From Crossiella sp. S99.2 (lineage in GTDB: Bacteria; Actinomycetota; Actinomycetes; Mycobacteriales; Pseudonocardiaceae), in NCBI RefSeq assembly GCF_023094165.1, contig NZ_JALMDK010000016.1, forward strand, positions 166,602-230,601: a stretch of DNA of 64,000 nt, read 5' to 3'. The notes beneath the pieces are model-generated. The model did not search any database. It had not been told where the DNA came from and saw only the letters and a list, made by a program, of their open reading frames with translations. Below are positions 19,254-29,307 of this stretch, piece after piece; within the stretch, counting starts at the first letter, position 1; each line of letters starts with the position of its first letter. Both the position numbers and the translations under genes were made by a program.

Positions 19254-20663
19254 TCACCCCGCCAGTCCACGCGCCCAGGCGAAAACGCCCAGCGCGTGCA
19301 TCAGGAACGGGATCAGCGCGAGCGCGAGCAGCTTTTCCAGCACATCGCCGCTGTGCGGCCAGATCGGCAGCAGCCTGCGGTGCGCCGGGCGCAGCGCGGC
19401 CAGCACCAGCAGCAGCGCGCCACCCAGCAACGCGGCCACGCCGATACCGCGCCACAGGTCGGTCCACTCGGCGAGCAGGGACAGCGCGAACAGCGCCAGG
19501 CCCCAGGAGCCGGCCAGCGCGAGTCCGGTGCGCTGGCCGATGTTGAGGAACTCCCTGGCGCGCAACAGCACCAGCACCGCGAGCAGCCCGGCCAGGGTGT
19601 ACTCCAGCCAGGTGGGCGCGGCCAGCAGGTACCACAGGGCCACCCCGATGACCGTGGCCGAACCGATGGCCAGCACGCTGAGGTAGCGGTCGGCGTGCCC
19701 GGTCTGGGCGACCACCTCGGCCGCGGGCGCCGGTTCCACGTCGATCTTGAGTTCCTCGGCGGTGCGCGGCAACTGGGGTCCGCGCAGCCTGGCCGTCCGG
19801 GTGGCCAGTTTGGGCGCGGCCAGGGTCAGCAGGAAGAACGTGGTGGCCACCACCACGGCGTTCTGGGTGGGGGTGAGTCCGACGCCCAGGTGCAGCCACA
19901 TCGCCAGGATCCCGCCGAGACCGGCCACCGCGGCGCAGCCGAAGGGCACGATCGGCAGGTCCGGTGCCAGCAGGCGTTGCACCAGCAGCAAAGCCGCCGA
20001 GACCCCGGTCAGCGCCAGCGCGCCCACCAGCACCCCGAACGGCGCCAGCGCCAGTGTCCCGGCCACGCCTTCGGCGCCCAGCGCGCCGCAGAGCGCGGCG
20101 AACAGGCAGCCCGCGGTGCCCACCACCGCGGCCAGGCCCCGATCGGCCAGGGTGCGCGCGACGATGGTGGCCGCCACGCACAGCACCAGCGCCAGCTCCG
20201 CCGCGATGATCGAGGCGACCAGCCCGCTGGTATTGCTGAACAGGGACACCCCGATCACGCCGAAGAGCGCGCCGGTGAGGCTGAGGAACAGGGTGCGGTT
20301 GACCTGCTCGTTCCACCGGTTGCCCTGGCGGCTGACCGCGGTGGCCATCCCGTCGGCGATATCGTCGAAGTCCAGTTCCGGCAACGCTTCCTCGGCCCGC
20401 AGCAGGTGCAGCCGCTCGCCGTCGAGCCAGTCCAGGGTCTCCGGGGTGCCGTCGGGGTCGAACGGCGCCTCGCCGAGCCGTTGCAGCACCCAGGCCCCGG
20501 CCTCATCGCCGTCCGGGACGCGTTCGGCCTCCCGGAGCACCTGCCGGACCAGGGTCGGCAGCAGGGCCGAGACCGTGGTGGTGACCGGCACCGCGAGATC
20601 GGCCCGGCCGCTGGGGCCGAACACCGTGATGCGGCACAGTTCCGCGTTCCTGGTGGCGCTCAT
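19254..20663 (-). CDS. eccD: Type VII secretion integral membrane protein EccD
   Basis: This 469-aa protein has an N-terminal ubiquitin-like (YukD-type) domain (about 8-95, CRITVFGPSGRADLAVP to LDWLDGERLHLL), then about eleven hydrophobic helices (for example TLFLSLTGALFGVIGVSLF and LALVLCVAATIVA), broken by a cytoplasmic loop around residues 290-335. This is the EccD pattern. EccD lines the membrane pore of the ESX complex. ATG 20663 overlaps the TGA of eccC (ATGA), indicating translational coupling; a longer upstream open frame lies inside eccC and is discarded. Confidence 0.93.
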   Translation of the reverse strand: MSATRNAELCRITVFGPSGRADLAVPVTTTVSALLPTLVRQVLREAERVPDGDEAGAWVLQRLGEAPFDPDGTPETLDWLDGERLHLLRAEEALPELDFDDIADGMATAVSRQGNRWNEQVNRTLFLSLTGALFGVIGVSLFSNTSGLVASIIAAELALVLCVAATIVARTLADRGLAAVVGTAGCLFAALCGALGAEGVAGTLALAPFGVLVGALALTGVSAALLLVQRLLAPDLPIVPFGCAAVAGLGGILAMWLHLGVGLTPTQNAVVVATTFFLLTLAAPKLATRTARLRGPQLPRTAEELKIDVEPAPAAEVVAQTGHADRYLSVLAIGSATVIGVALWYLLAAPTWLEYTLAGLLAVLVLLRAREFLNIGQRTGLALAGSWGLALFALSLLAEWTDLWRGIGVAALLGGALLLVLAALRPAHRRLLPIWPHSGDVLEKLLALALIPFLMHALGVFAWARGLAG

Positions 20664-23600
20664 CGTTCCGCCTTCCCCGACCACGTGCTCGCGGCGACCG
20701 GGTCGTGCTGCTGGGTGTTTTCCACTGGTACGTAACCGGTCTGGATCAGCCGGATCCCGCGCCGGGTGACGAGCTGGGCGCGGCCGGGCGGCAGGGTCCG
20801 CGGCGGGGCCTCGCCGAGGAACTTGCCCTCCTCCTTGGGATAGGAGAACAACAGCGCCGGGCTGCCCAGTTCCCACAGCCGCCGCAGCAGCGGATCCATC
20901 ATGCCGCGCAAGGCGTTCGCGCTGCTGCGGGCCAGGATCAGGTGGAAGCCGATGTGCACGCCCTGGGCCAGCAACGGCAGCAGGGTGTCCAGCGGGGTGC
21001 CCATGCCCATCCCGCCGCCGAACAGCTCGTAGTCATCGACCACCACGAACAACTGCGGGCCGGTCCACCAGTCGCGCCTGCGCAGGCGCTCGGAGGAGAT
21101 GTCCGCGCCGGGCACCCGCCGGTGCAGGGACACCGCGGCCTTGTTCGCCAGTTCGGTCAACGCCTCCGCGCTGATCGCGTGGCCGACCCGGTAGGCATCC
21201 GGCACGATCTCGTCGAGGTCGCGGCGGGAGTCACCCAGGACGATCTTCGCCTCATCCGGGCCGTGCCCGGCCACGATCTGCCGCAGCAGCAACCGCAACG
21301 CGTTGGTCTTGCCGGTCTCGGCGTCACCGAGCATGAACAGGTGCGGGGTGGTGTTGAAGTCGTGCCAGACCGGGTTGAGCCGCTGCTCGTCCAGGCCGAG
21401 GCAGAACCGCAGATCACCTTGGGAGCGCGGCAGTTCCACCATGGGCAGCTTGGTCGGCAGCAACCGCACGCCCGGCGCGCTGCGCCCCGGCCAGAAGATG
21501 CGCACTTCCTCCACAATGGACTTGGTCGCCGCGGCCAGATCCTCCACATCGGACACTCCGTCCAACCGGGGCAGGCCGGCCAGGAAGTGGCAGCCCGAGC
21601 TGGTCAGGCCCCGACCCGGCTGGTTCGGCACGGTGGCGGCCTTGCGGCCCTGCACCTCCGACTCCATCGCATCGCCCAGCCGCAGCTCGAACCGGGTGCC
21701 CAGCACATCGCGCAGCCAGGGCCGGATCTCCGACCAGCGGGTGGAGGAGACCACCAGGTGCACGCCGTAAGACAGGCCGCGGGCGGCGATCTCGGTCAGC
21801 TTGGTCTCCAGATCGCCGAAGTCCTGGCGCAGGGTGAACCAGCCGTCGATGACCAGGAACACCTCGCCGTGCGCGTCCTCGACCCTGCCCTCCCGCCGGG
21901 CCAGGCGGTAGTCGGCCATCGACTCGAAACCCAACTCGGCGAAGCGGGACTCGCGCATTTCCATCACCTGCACGACCTCGGCCAGGGTGCGCACCACCCG
22001 GTCACGGTCCATCCTGGTGGCCACCGAGCCGACGTGCGGCAGACCGCTGATCGACATCAGCCCGCCGCCGCCGAAGTCCAGGCCGTAGAACTGGATCTCC
22101 TCCGGGGTGTGGGTCAGCGCCAGGCCGAGGATGAGCGTGCGCAGCAGGGTGGACTTGCCGGTCATCGGCGCGCCGACCACGCCGACGTGGCCGTCCGCGC
22201 CGGAGAGGTCGGCCACCAGCAGTTCGCGCATCTGCTCGTACGGCAGGTCCACCAGGCCGACCGGCACCCGCAGCCGGGCCCGCACCGCGGGATCGTCCAC
22301 GGTCATGCCGAGGTCGGGGTGCGGCACCACGCTGGGCAGCATCGAGTCCAGGCTGGGCGAATGCGACAGCGGCGGCAGCCACACCTGACGGGCGGCCGGT
22401 CCCGCGCCGGCGAGCCTGCCGATGAGCACCTCGGCCAGACTCGGCGCGTCCTCACCCGCGGCCCGCTCCTCGGCTTCGGTGGCTTCCTCCTGCTCCTCCT
22501 CGATTTCGGCGCGGATCTCGTGCTGGCGAGGGTTGGGCTGGGTGTAGAAGGGCGCGACCTCACCCGCCACGGTCTCGGCCTCGACGCCGGGGCCGCCGCT
22601 GGGCGCGGTGGTCCGGCAGGGGCCGGAGACGTAGGCGCCTTTGAACCGGATCAGCGTGGAGGTGTCGATCTTGAGGTAGCCGTTGCCCGGTCCGGGCGGC
22701 AGTTCGTAGGCGTCGGCGACCCCAATGACGCTGCGGGATTCCATCGAGGAGAAGGTGCGCAGCGCGACGCGGTAGGACAGGTGGCCCTCGACCCGGTGGA
22801 TGCGGCCCTCGTCAAGTCGTTGCGAGGCAAGGAGAAGGTGCACGCCAAGGGAGCGGCCGAGCCGTCCGATGGAGACGAACAGTTCCATGAACTCCGGTTT
22901 GCTGCCCAGGAGTTCGCTGAACTCGTCCACGATCACCAGCAGGGTGGGCAGTGGGGTGAGCTGGCCGCCGGTGGTGCGCGCCTTCTCGTAGTCGAACAGC
23001 GAGGAGTACCCGCTCTCCCGCAGGATCTCCTGGCGGCGGGTCATCTCCCCGTTGAGCGAGTCCTGCATGCGGTCCACCAGGGGCAGTTCGTCGGCCAGGT
23101 TGGTGATCACCGCCGAGGTGTGCGGCAGCTTGTCCATACCGAGGAAGGTCGCGCCGCCCTTGAAGTCGACCAGGACCAGGTTGAGCACCTCGGAGGAGTG
23201 GGTGGCCGCGAGCGCGCAGACCAGGGTGCGCAGCAGCTCGCTCTTGCCGGATCCCGTTGCCCCGATGAGCATTCCGTGCGGGCCCATGCCGCCCTGCGCG
23301 GATTCCTTGAGGTCGAGTTCGACCACCTCGCCGTCCTCGGTGACCCCGATCGGCACCTGCAACCTGGCCCGCTGCGGGGTTTTCTGCCGCCACTGCGCGG
23401 CCACGTCGAAGGTGTGCACATCGCGGATGCCGAGCAGGGTGGTCAGCTCGAAGTCGTTTTCGAACGGCCGGTCCACGATGTCCACCGTGCCGCTGGTCCG
23501 CTTGGCCGCCAGCACCCGCGCGAGGGTCTCGGCCTGCACCGGGCTGAGCTGATCGCAGGTGGCCGAACCGGTGTCGGTGTCGGCCGGGTAGGACACCCGG

Positions 23601-24694
23601 CCGTCCTGACAGGTCAGCCGCAGCACCTTGGCGCCACCGGGCAGTTCCCCGGTGGCGTCCAGCAGCACCACGTTGCGCAGCCCCGGTCCCAGCAGCGGGG
23701 AGTGCGCCGGGATGGCGGCCAGGTGCGCGAGGATCACCACGAACGGTTCGGCCGCACCGGGCAGCACGCTCTTGTCGTGATCACCCCGGGAGAGCACCTC
23801 GGGGCCGAGCAGGTCAAGCAGCTCGTCGTGATCGCAGGAGAGCAGACGTAGGGGCCCGGCCGCATCGTGGGCGACCGGGTGTGCGGTGTGCGGAAGCCAT
23901 TTCACCCAGTCCCATTCGGACTGGTTGCGTGCCCCGGTCAGCACGGCGATCCGCAGTTCGTCCGGGGCGTGGAAGCTGACCAGCTGGCCGAGCATGGCGC
24001 GCAGCAGTCCGGCCACCGCGTCCGGGTCGCCGGCGAACTCGACGCTGGTGAAACTACGCAGCCCCACCGGGATCGGGATGCCGGTCACCGTCCGGTAGGT
24101 CTCGCTGAAGCGGCGCAACGAGATCGCCGACAGCGGTTCCAGGTCCTCGATCGGTTTGGTGGCGGGCGGGGTGAACTCCATGACCGCCTGCTGGGTGCCC
24201 AGCCCGAGCCGCACCCTGGCGAAGTCGTCGTGGCTGCCCCGCCGCTCCCACAGCCGGGGCCCACCGGCCAGCGACCACAGTCCGGACGGCGCGGGATTGT
24301 TCCACACCACGGCTTTGCGTTGCGCCTCAGAGCTTTCCCGCGCCTTGCGGCGGAGCTGGCCGATGTAGCGCAGGTAGTCCCGGCGTTCGGCGTTGAGCTT
24401 GCGCTTGCGCTCCATGGAATCGCGCAGGAACTGGGTGATCCCCATCGCGACCATGCCGATGCCCATCGCCCCAGCCATGATCAGGATCAGCGGTGACGCG
24501 CCGCCGCCACCGGCCGAGGAGAACATCAGGATCATCACCAACGGCCCCATGGCCATCGGGATGAACATCAGCACCGAGCTGAGATCCCGCGCCGCCGGCT
24601 CCGGCATCACCGGCGGTTCCTGGAGTTCCTCCTCCCCCTCGGGCAGCTCCGGCCCCGCCACCCGGGGCCCGCGTTTGACCGTGACCGTGCTCAT
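20660..24694 (-). CDS. eccC: Type VII secretion ATPase EccC (FtsK/SpoIIIE family, fused EccCa-EccCb)
   Basis: This 1,344-aa protein has two TM helices near the N-terminus (about 38-60 and 66-90) followed by three FtsK/SpoIIIE-type ATPase domains. Walker A motifs are GATGSGKS (about 477), GAPMTGKS (about 841) and GDAETGKT (about 1122). Walker B is canonical in domain 1 (LVIVDEF); domains 2 and 3 read LVIDGW and VVVDDY, so domain 1 is probably the main motor. EccC binds WXG100 substrates and powers export. The single-chain form is usual outside ESX-1. ATG 24694 overlaps the stop of the upstream substrate gene (ATGA) and its own stop overlaps the eccD start. Confidence 0.96.
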   Translation of the reverse strand: MSTVTVKRGPRVAGPELPEGEEELQEPPVMPEPAARDLSSVLMFIPMAMGPLVMILMFSSAGGGGASPLILIMAGAMGIGMVAMGITQFLRDSMERKRKLNAERRDYLRYIGQLRRKARESSEAQRKAVVWNNPAPSGLWSLAGGPRLWERRGSHDDFARVRLGLGTQQAVMEFTPPATKPIEDLEPLSAISLRRFSETYRTVTGIPIPVGLRSFTSVEFAGDPDAVAGLLRAMLGQLVSFHAPDELRIAVLTGARNQSEWDWVKWLPHTAHPVAHDAAGPLRLLSCDHDELLDLLGPEVLSRGDHDKSVLPGAAEPFVVILAHLAAIPAHSPLLGPGLRNVVLLDATGELPGGAKVLRLTCQDGRVSYPADTDTGSATCDQLSPVQAETLARVLAAKRTSGTVDIVDRPFENDFELTTLLGIRDVHTFDVAAQWRQKTPQRARLQVPIGVTEDGEVVELDLKESAQGGMGPHGMLIGATGSGKSELLRTLVCALAATHSSEVLNLVLVDFKGGATFLGMDKLPHTSAVITNLADELPLVDRMQDSLNGEMTRRQEILRESGYSSLFDYEKARTTGGQLTPLPTLLVIVDEFSELLGSKPEFMELFVSIGRLGRSLGVHLLLASQRLDEGRIHRVEGHLSYRVALRTFSSMESRSVIGVADAYELPPGPGNGYLKIDTSTLIRFKGAYVSGPCRTTAPSGGPGVEAETVAGEVAPFYTQPNPRQHEIRAEIEEEQEEATEAEERAAGEDAPSLAEVLIGRLAGAGPAARQVWLPPLSHSPSLDSMLPSVVPHPDLGMTVDDPAVRARLRVPVGLVDLPYEQMRELLVADLSGADGHVGVVGAPMTGKSTLLRTLILGLALTHTPEEIQFYGLDFGGGGLMSISGLPHVGSVATRMDRDRVVRTLAEVVQVMEMRESRFAELGFESMADYRLARREGRVEDAHGEVFLVIDGWFTLRQDFGDLETKLTEIAARGLSYGVHLVVSSTRWSEIRPWLRDVLGTRFELRLGDAMESEVQGRKAATVPNQPGRGLTSSGCHFLAGLPRLDGVSDVEDLAAATKSIVEEVRIFWPGRSAPGVRLLPTKLPMVELPRSQGDLRFCLGLDEQRLNPVWHDFNTTPHLFMLGDAETGKTNALRLLLRQIVAGHGPDEAKIVLGDSRRDLDEIVPDAYRVGHAISAEALTELANKAAVSLHRRVPGADISSERLRRRDWWTGPQLFVVVDDYELFGGGMGMGTPLDTLLPLLAQGVHIGFHLILARSSANALRGMMDPLLRRLWELGSPALLFSYPKEEGKFLGEAPPRTLPPGRAQLVTRRGIRLIQTGYVPVENTQQHDPVAASTWSGKAER

Positions 24695-27600
24695 CCGATC
24701 ACTCCCGGAGCCGCTGCTTTCGGTGCGCCCCAGGCACTGCTGTCCCGCCGGAGCAGATCGGCGGCGGTGCGTTCGGGCGTCTCCTCCTCGGTCTGCTCGG
24801 GCTGGACCTCCTCCACCGAGGCGTCCTCCTCGCTGCACGTCCCCTGCTCGTCCGGCTCGAACGGCCGGGGCAGGAACAGCGCGGGATCCACCGGCCGGTC
24901 GGACTCGGGCGCACGCACGGCACGGGCGGAGGCGGACACCCCGCTGTGCGCCCAGGCCGTGTCTTCCCGCACCGTGTACTCCGGTGCCTCGGGCTCCTCC
25001 GCCCGCTGCCCGGCCAGGCCACCGAGTCCGAACAGGCTGCCGGCCAGGGGGAGATCCCAGGAGCTGGTGTCCTCCTCGTTCTCGGCGGGCGCGACCACCG
25101 CGATCCGTTCCTCCTCCGGCGTCACGGCGGCAACAGCCCACTCCGCGGTGGTGCCGGCCGGGGTGTCGACCCCATGCGGATCACCCAGCCCGGCCACCTC
25201 TGGAGCCTCCCAGGGCTTGACCTCGCCCCCGATCAGCCCGGACGCGTCCGACCGCTCGCTGTTCGACGCGCCAGCGGGCGCCATCGGCATGCCGGGCGGC
25301 GGCATCATCGGCATACCAGCCGAATCCGGCGACTTCGCCCCCGGCCCGGCAGCCCAGTCCTGCCCGGTGGCCGGCGGGGTGTCGACCCCACGCGGGTCAC
25401 CCAGCCCCGGAGCCTCCGGAGCCGTCCAGGGTTTGACCTCGCCCCCGATCAGCCCAGACGAATCCGACCGATCCCCACCCGACGCACCACCGGCCGCACC
25501 GCCCGGCGCACCCGGCGGCGGCATCATCGGCGCGCCAGCCGAATTTGCCGACGCCCCACCCGGAGCAGCAGCCCGCTCTGTCCCGACGACCGCTGGCATC
25601 TCCACCCCACGCGGACCACCCAACCCGGGCGCCTCCGCCCCCTTCCAGGGCTTGATCTCCGCGCTCGGGGCACCACCACCGGGTGCAACCGGCGCACCGG
25701 GCGGCATCGTCGGCACACCAGGCGGATTCGGCAACGACAGGCCCGGAGCGACAACCCGCTCCTTCCCAACAACCGCCGGAGTATCCACCCCACGCGGATC
25801 ACCCAACCCCGGCGCCCCCGGCCCCTTCCACGGCTTGACCTCCCCGCCGATCAACCCAGAAGAATCCGACCGCTCGCTCTTCGGCGCGCCACCGCCAGGC
25901 GCACCACCGGGAGCCATCGGCGCAGCGGGCGGCATCATCGGCATCTCGGGCGGGTTCGGCAACGACACACTCGGTGCGACCACCCGCTCCTTCCCGACCG
26001 CCGCCGGAGTGTCCACCCCACGCGGATCACCCAGCCCGGGAGCCTCCGCCCCCTTCCACGGCTTGACCTCCCCACCAATCAGCCCAGAAGAATCCGACCG
26101 ATCCCCACCCTGCGCGCCACCAGGCGCACCACCACCGGGAGCCATCGGCGCACCAGGCGGCGGCATCATCGGCATACCAGCCGGATTCGGCGACTTCGCC
26201 CCCGGCCCGGCCGCCCAATCCTGCACATCACCCTTCGCCACCTCACCCGGCCCGCGCGGATCCCCCAGCCCAGGAAGCCCCTTCCCCTTCCACGGCTTGA
26301 CTTCCCCGCCGATCAGCCCAGACGAATCCGACCGATCCCCACCACCAGCACCACCGGGCGCACCGCCACCAGGAGCCATCGGCATACCCGGCGGCGGCAT
26401 CATCGGCATACCAGGCGAATTCGGCTTCGACGCACCCGGCGCGACCCAGTCCTTCTGCGGGTTGTGCGGGATCTGGGGATCGCCGAGACCGGGCATTTTG
26501 GGGCTCTGCCAGGACTTGCCATCGCCGATCGGACCGTGCGAACCGGGCCGGTCCACGTGACTGCCGCCGGGCAGGCCGCCCGCCCCCGGCCCCGAGCCGG
26601 GGTGGAACGGCATCGGCGGAGGCACAGTGGCCTCGCGGCGGTCGGACAGTTTGGGCGCGTCGGGGTGGTTGCCCGCGGCCCAGTCCTTGGGGTTGGGCAG
26701 GTTCTGCCCGCCAGGGGGCTTGTCGCCGGTCCACTTGTGCAGATCGGGCGCCGGCGGCTTGTGGAGGTCGGGCAGCGACGGCGGCTTGACGCCACCGGGC
26801 GGGGGCGTCGGCTGGAAGCGGTTCGGCACGTCACTGCCCGGCAACTTGGGGGGCGGGGTGGCCGCGCCCGGCGACCTGGGGGACGTCGTGCTGCTGCCCG
26901 GCGACCTGGGTCCACCCGCCGAGCCCGGCGGCGGAGTCGGCAGGAAAGGCAGCGGCGGCGCGACCGCATTGTTGTGGACCGGCGGTTTCAGCGCCGAACC
27001 ACCGGGCACGCTCTTCGGCGCGGACTCCGGACCGCCCGGGATGTGGGCCAGCGTCGGCGAGAGCGGCGGCATCGAGCCGCTGTGGCCGGGTGCGTTCGGC
27101 CCCGCACCACCGGACCCTGGCACGCTCTTCGGCGTGAACTCGTTCGGCGCCCGATTGCCGATCCCCCCGCCGCCCGGCGGCGAACTGGCGTGGAAACTGG
27201 GCGGGGCGCTGGCGGTGAAATCACCCGCGGCGTGCTCACCCGGTCCCTTGCCACCCGGCGGCTTGATGGCGAAAGCCGGGCTCAACGGCGGACTGTTCAC
27301 CTCCGACGGCGGCTTGATGGCGACCGCCGGACTCAGCGGCGGACCGTTCCGCAGTTCGGGCGGCAGGTTGTCCAGTCCCAGCTTGTTCGGCCCGCCCGGC
27401 CCGCTGCCGAGTGGATCGGGGGTCGGCACCTTCTGCAGTTCGGTGTCGAACCGCTTCTCCTGGTAGTTCCCGGCGAGGGTCTTCAGCACCGACCGCATGT
27501 CCTTGGTCATCTGTTCGACGACGAGCGGGAACTCGCTGACCTTGGTCTTGTTGTTCTCCAAGGTGATGTCGATGCCGTAGTGGTGCGCCTGGGTCTCCGC

Positions 27601-28128
27601 CGCGATGCGCCGGGTCTCGGCGGCGTAGTGCACGTCGATGTCGTGCACGGTGCGACGCGCCCACTCAAGGTAGTTGCCCGCCGACCACAACTGCTCGGGC
27701 ACGGGGTCCATTCCGGACGGGCCGCCGGCGATCTGCTCGGCCTGCTGCAGGAACGCCTTGGAGAACGGCGTCATCAGCCCCAGGAAGGCGGTCGCGGCCT
27801 CGCCCTGCCAGGGGCGGCCTTCGCCTGCTAGGGCCTCGGCCTGGTCGCGAATGCTGTTGCCCACCATGGTCAGCACCACCCTGGCCTCCTGGAAGGTCAG
27901 CGCGGCGTTCCACAGGGTGCTGGGATCGGACTTCCCGTCCAGCTCGTGCACGGCTTTCTTGCCGTGCCCGCCGGCCACCCCGTGGATCGCGGCCTTGATG
28001 GTCTTCCAGTCCCAGGAGTCGTAGTCCGCCTTGGACATGGTCTGCGAGCCATCGCCGGTGGCGACGACCGCGCCGTCGACGACCTTGAAACCGGTGTTCT
28101 TGGACTGGTCGTTTGCTTCGTCAGCCAT
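24691..28128 (-). CDS. Large WXG/PPE-like exported substrate with Pro-rich repeats
   Basis: This 1,145-aa protein has residues 1-230 helical with a WxG turn in GRPWQGEAATAFLGLM and a second helical hairpin (QLWSAGNYLEWARRTVHDIDVH), as in PPE/EspB-type substrates. Residues 230-1010 are proline- and glycine-rich and include seven related units centred on SSGLIGGEVKPWKG and APGLGDPRGVDTP. The C-terminal 100 residues are acidic and end in a WGAPKAAAPGVIG-type tail. It sits directly upstream of eccC with an ATGA overlap, the place taken by PE/PPE or Esp substrates in mycobacterial loci. It is probably surface-exposed or secreted; its function is unknown. Confidence 0.8.
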   Translation of the reverse strand: MADEANDQSKNTGFKVVDGAVVATGDGSQTMSKADYDSWDWKTIKAAIHGVAGGHGKKAVHELDGKSDPSTLWNAALTFQEARVVLTMVGNSIRDQAEALAGEGRPWQGEAATAFLGLMTPFSKAFLQQAEQIAGGPSGMDPVPEQLWSAGNYLEWARRTVHDIDVHYAAETRRIAAETQAHHYGIDITLENNKTKVSEFPLVVEQMTKDMRSVLKTLAGNYQEKRFDTELQKVPTPDPLGSGPGGPNKLGLDNLPPELRNGPPLSPAVAIKPPSEVNSPPLSPAFAIKPPGGKGPGEHAAGDFTASAPPSFHASSPPGGGGIGNRAPNEFTPKSVPGSGGAGPNAPGHSGSMPPLSPTLAHIPGGPESAPKSVPGGSALKPPVHNNAVAPPLPFLPTPPPGSAGGPRSPGSSTTSPRSPGAATPPPKLPGSDVPNRFQPTPPPGGVKPPSLPDLHKPPAPDLHKWTGDKPPGGQNLPNPKDWAAGNHPDAPKLSDRREATVPPPMPFHPGSGPGAGGLPGGSHVDRPGSHGPIGDGKSWQSPKMPGLGDPQIPHNPQKDWVAPGASKPNSPGMPMMPPPGMPMAPGGGAPGGAGGGDRSDSSGLIGGEVKPWKGKGLPGLGDPRGPGEVAKGDVQDWAAGPGAKSPNPAGMPMMPPPGAPMAPGGGAPGGAQGGDRSDSSGLIGGEVKPWKGAEAPGLGDPRGVDTPAAVGKERVVAPSVSLPNPPEMPMMPPAAPMAPGGAPGGGAPKSERSDSSGLIGGEVKPWKGPGAPGLGDPRGVDTPAVVGKERVVAPGLSLPNPPGVPTMPPGAPVAPGGGAPSAEIKPWKGAEAPGLGGPRGVEMPAVVGTERAAAPGGASANSAGAPMMPPPGAPGGAAGGASGGDRSDSSGLIGGEVKPWTAPEAPGLGDPRGVDTPPATGQDWAAGPGAKSPDSAGMPMMPPPGMPMAPAGASNSERSDASGLIGGEVKPWEAPEVAGLGDPHGVDTPAGTTAEWAVAAVTPEEERIAVVAPAENEEDTSSWDLPLAGSLFGLGGLAGQRAEEPEAPEYTVREDTAWAHSGVSASARAVRAPESDRPVDPALFLPRPFEPDEQGTCSEEDASVEEVQPEQTEEETPERTAADLLRRDSSAWGAPKAAAPGVIG
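25130..26560 (-). repeat. Seven diverged ~180-220-bp coding repeats in the PPE-like gene
   Basis: On the minus strand the protein motif SGLIGGEVKPW followed by LGDPRG recurs six times, one copy shortened (AEIKPWKGAEAPGLG), after a more distant first unit (GDGKSWQSPKMPGLG). Between them lie runs of MPMMPPPG. DNA identity between units is high enough for recombinational expansion or loss. Confidence 0.85.
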
Positions 28129-28199
28129 TGTCCAGAGCTTTCGTCCAGGGCGGGGCAGACCGCGGTGTGCAGGGGGAACGCGGGGTCAGCAGGCGGCAG

Positions 28200-28814
28200 T
28201 CACTTGGTGCGGGAGTCTTCCCCGCCACCACCCTTGGCACCGTCACCGATACCGCCAAGGCCACTGCCGCCGACCGCGCCCGCACCGCCGACCATCGAGA
28301 TGATGCGCTGCCTGGCGTTCTCGATGTGCTCGCTGAGATCCTTGCCAGTGGCGGAGTTCAGCTCCTCCGTGGTCGCGTAGGCGGTGGCCAGCTTCTCCAG
28401 CTCTTCCGCCGCCTGGGTGATCGCGTTGATCGCGTTCATGGTGAACTTCTCGGTGGCATGCTGGATCGAGGTCACCCCGCCCGAGCTGTCCCCGGTTTTC
28501 GACCCGGTCACCTTCTTCACCAACTCGAAGGCGTCGAAGAACACCCCTGGCGCGAGCTTGGTCTCCCGGATCTTGTGCAGCACATCCTTCAACGGCGGAA
28601 TCAGCGAACGGATGTTCGTCGCGAACTCCTTCAACGCCTCCGTGCTGACCCGCGTCCCCGCACCCGAACCGTCCTCTGTGGACGGTACCTGCGGCGGCGG
28701 GAACCTCTTGCCGACATCGCCGTCGGAAAGCCCGCCCCAGGCCGGGTCGGCCTTGGTGTTGATGTCGTAGTCCTTCGCCGACATCCCCTTGATCTCGTCC
28801 TTCTTGCTTGCCAC
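28200..28814 (-). CDS. Helical Esx-like protein of the type VII operon
   Basis: This 204-aa protein is mostly helical, with long amphipathic stretches (LKEFATNIRSLIPPLKDVLHK and NAITQAAEELEKLATAY) and a glycine-rich tail. YATTE fits the YxxxD/E general secretion signal of ESX substrates. A WGG near residue 26 is N-terminal rather than in a helix turn, so it is not a classic WXG100 protein. It lies 71 bp upstream of the PPE-like gene and is probably its chaperone or export partner; this is inferred from position. Confidence 0.65.
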   Translation of the reverse strand: MASKKDEIKGMSAKDYDINTKADPAWGGLSDGDVGKRFPPPQVPSTEDGSGAGTRVSTEALKEFATNIRSLIPPLKDVLHKIRETKLAPGVFFDAFELVKKVTGSKTGDSSGGVTSIQHATEKFTMNAINAITQAAEELEKLATAYATTEELNSATGKDLSEHIENARQRIISMVGGAGAVGGSGLGGIGDGAKGGGGEDSRTK

Positions 28815-28854
28815 TCCCGCGCTCCTGTTGTCTCTGGTGAGGTCGTGCTCGCGA

Positions 28855-29307
28855 TCAGCCGGACTTCTTGCCCGTTGGCATGTTCCGGCGCAGGTCCACC
28901 GCCACCGCTTCGCTCTGCTCCTCCGCTGCCGCGGCGAGTTTTCCCAGCGCGCCCATGGATTCCCCGGTCGTGCCCACCGCCGTGCCGATCGAGTACAGGA
29001 CGCTGATGACCGAGTTCACGCCTTTTGCGTAGCCACCCTGGAACTTGTCCCATGTCTCGTCCGTCTCGCCGTTGACCAGCGGCGGGTGACTGAGCAGCTC
29101 GCCGAACTGGCCCGCGAACTGGGCGAAGGCGACGCCCAGGTGCCGGAAGTTCTCCGCGGCGCCGGCCAGGGCGTCGGTGTCAAACCTGATGTTCTCCCCG
29201 CCACCGCCCAGATCCACCGGGTTTCCGCCACCGGCTGGGGACGAGGGCGCGGAGCCGTTCTCGGCGCCGCCACCGGGAGTGGCTGGTTTGGTCGACACGG
29301 GTGTCAC
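28855..29307 (-). CDS. WXG100-like protein of the type VII operon
   Basis: This 150-aa protein has a Gly/Pro-rich N-terminus of about 40 residues, then two helices (DTDALAGAAENFRHLGVAFAQF and NSVISVLYSIGTAVGTTGESM) around a turn with W-x4-G (ETWDKFQGGYAKG), resembling WXG100 hairpins. The GTG start at 29307 overlaps the stop of the upstream YbaB-like gene (GTGA), so translation is coupled. It is likely an ESX substrate or co-substrate. Confidence 0.65.
   Translation of the reverse strand: MTPVSTKPATPGGGAENGSAPSSPAGGGNPVDLGGGGENIRFDTDALAGAAENFRHLGVAFAQFAGQFGELLSHPPLVNGETDETWDKFQGGYAKGVNSVISVLYSIGTAVGTTGESMGALGKLAAAAEEQSEAVAVDLRRNMPTGKKSG

Noticed and set aside
20705..23851. 1,048-codon plus-strand frame
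   Set aside because: Antisense shadow of eccC.
24946..27831. 961-codon and related plus-strand frames with repeats
   Set aside because: Antisense shadows of the PPE-like gene; their repeats only reflect those of the real gene.
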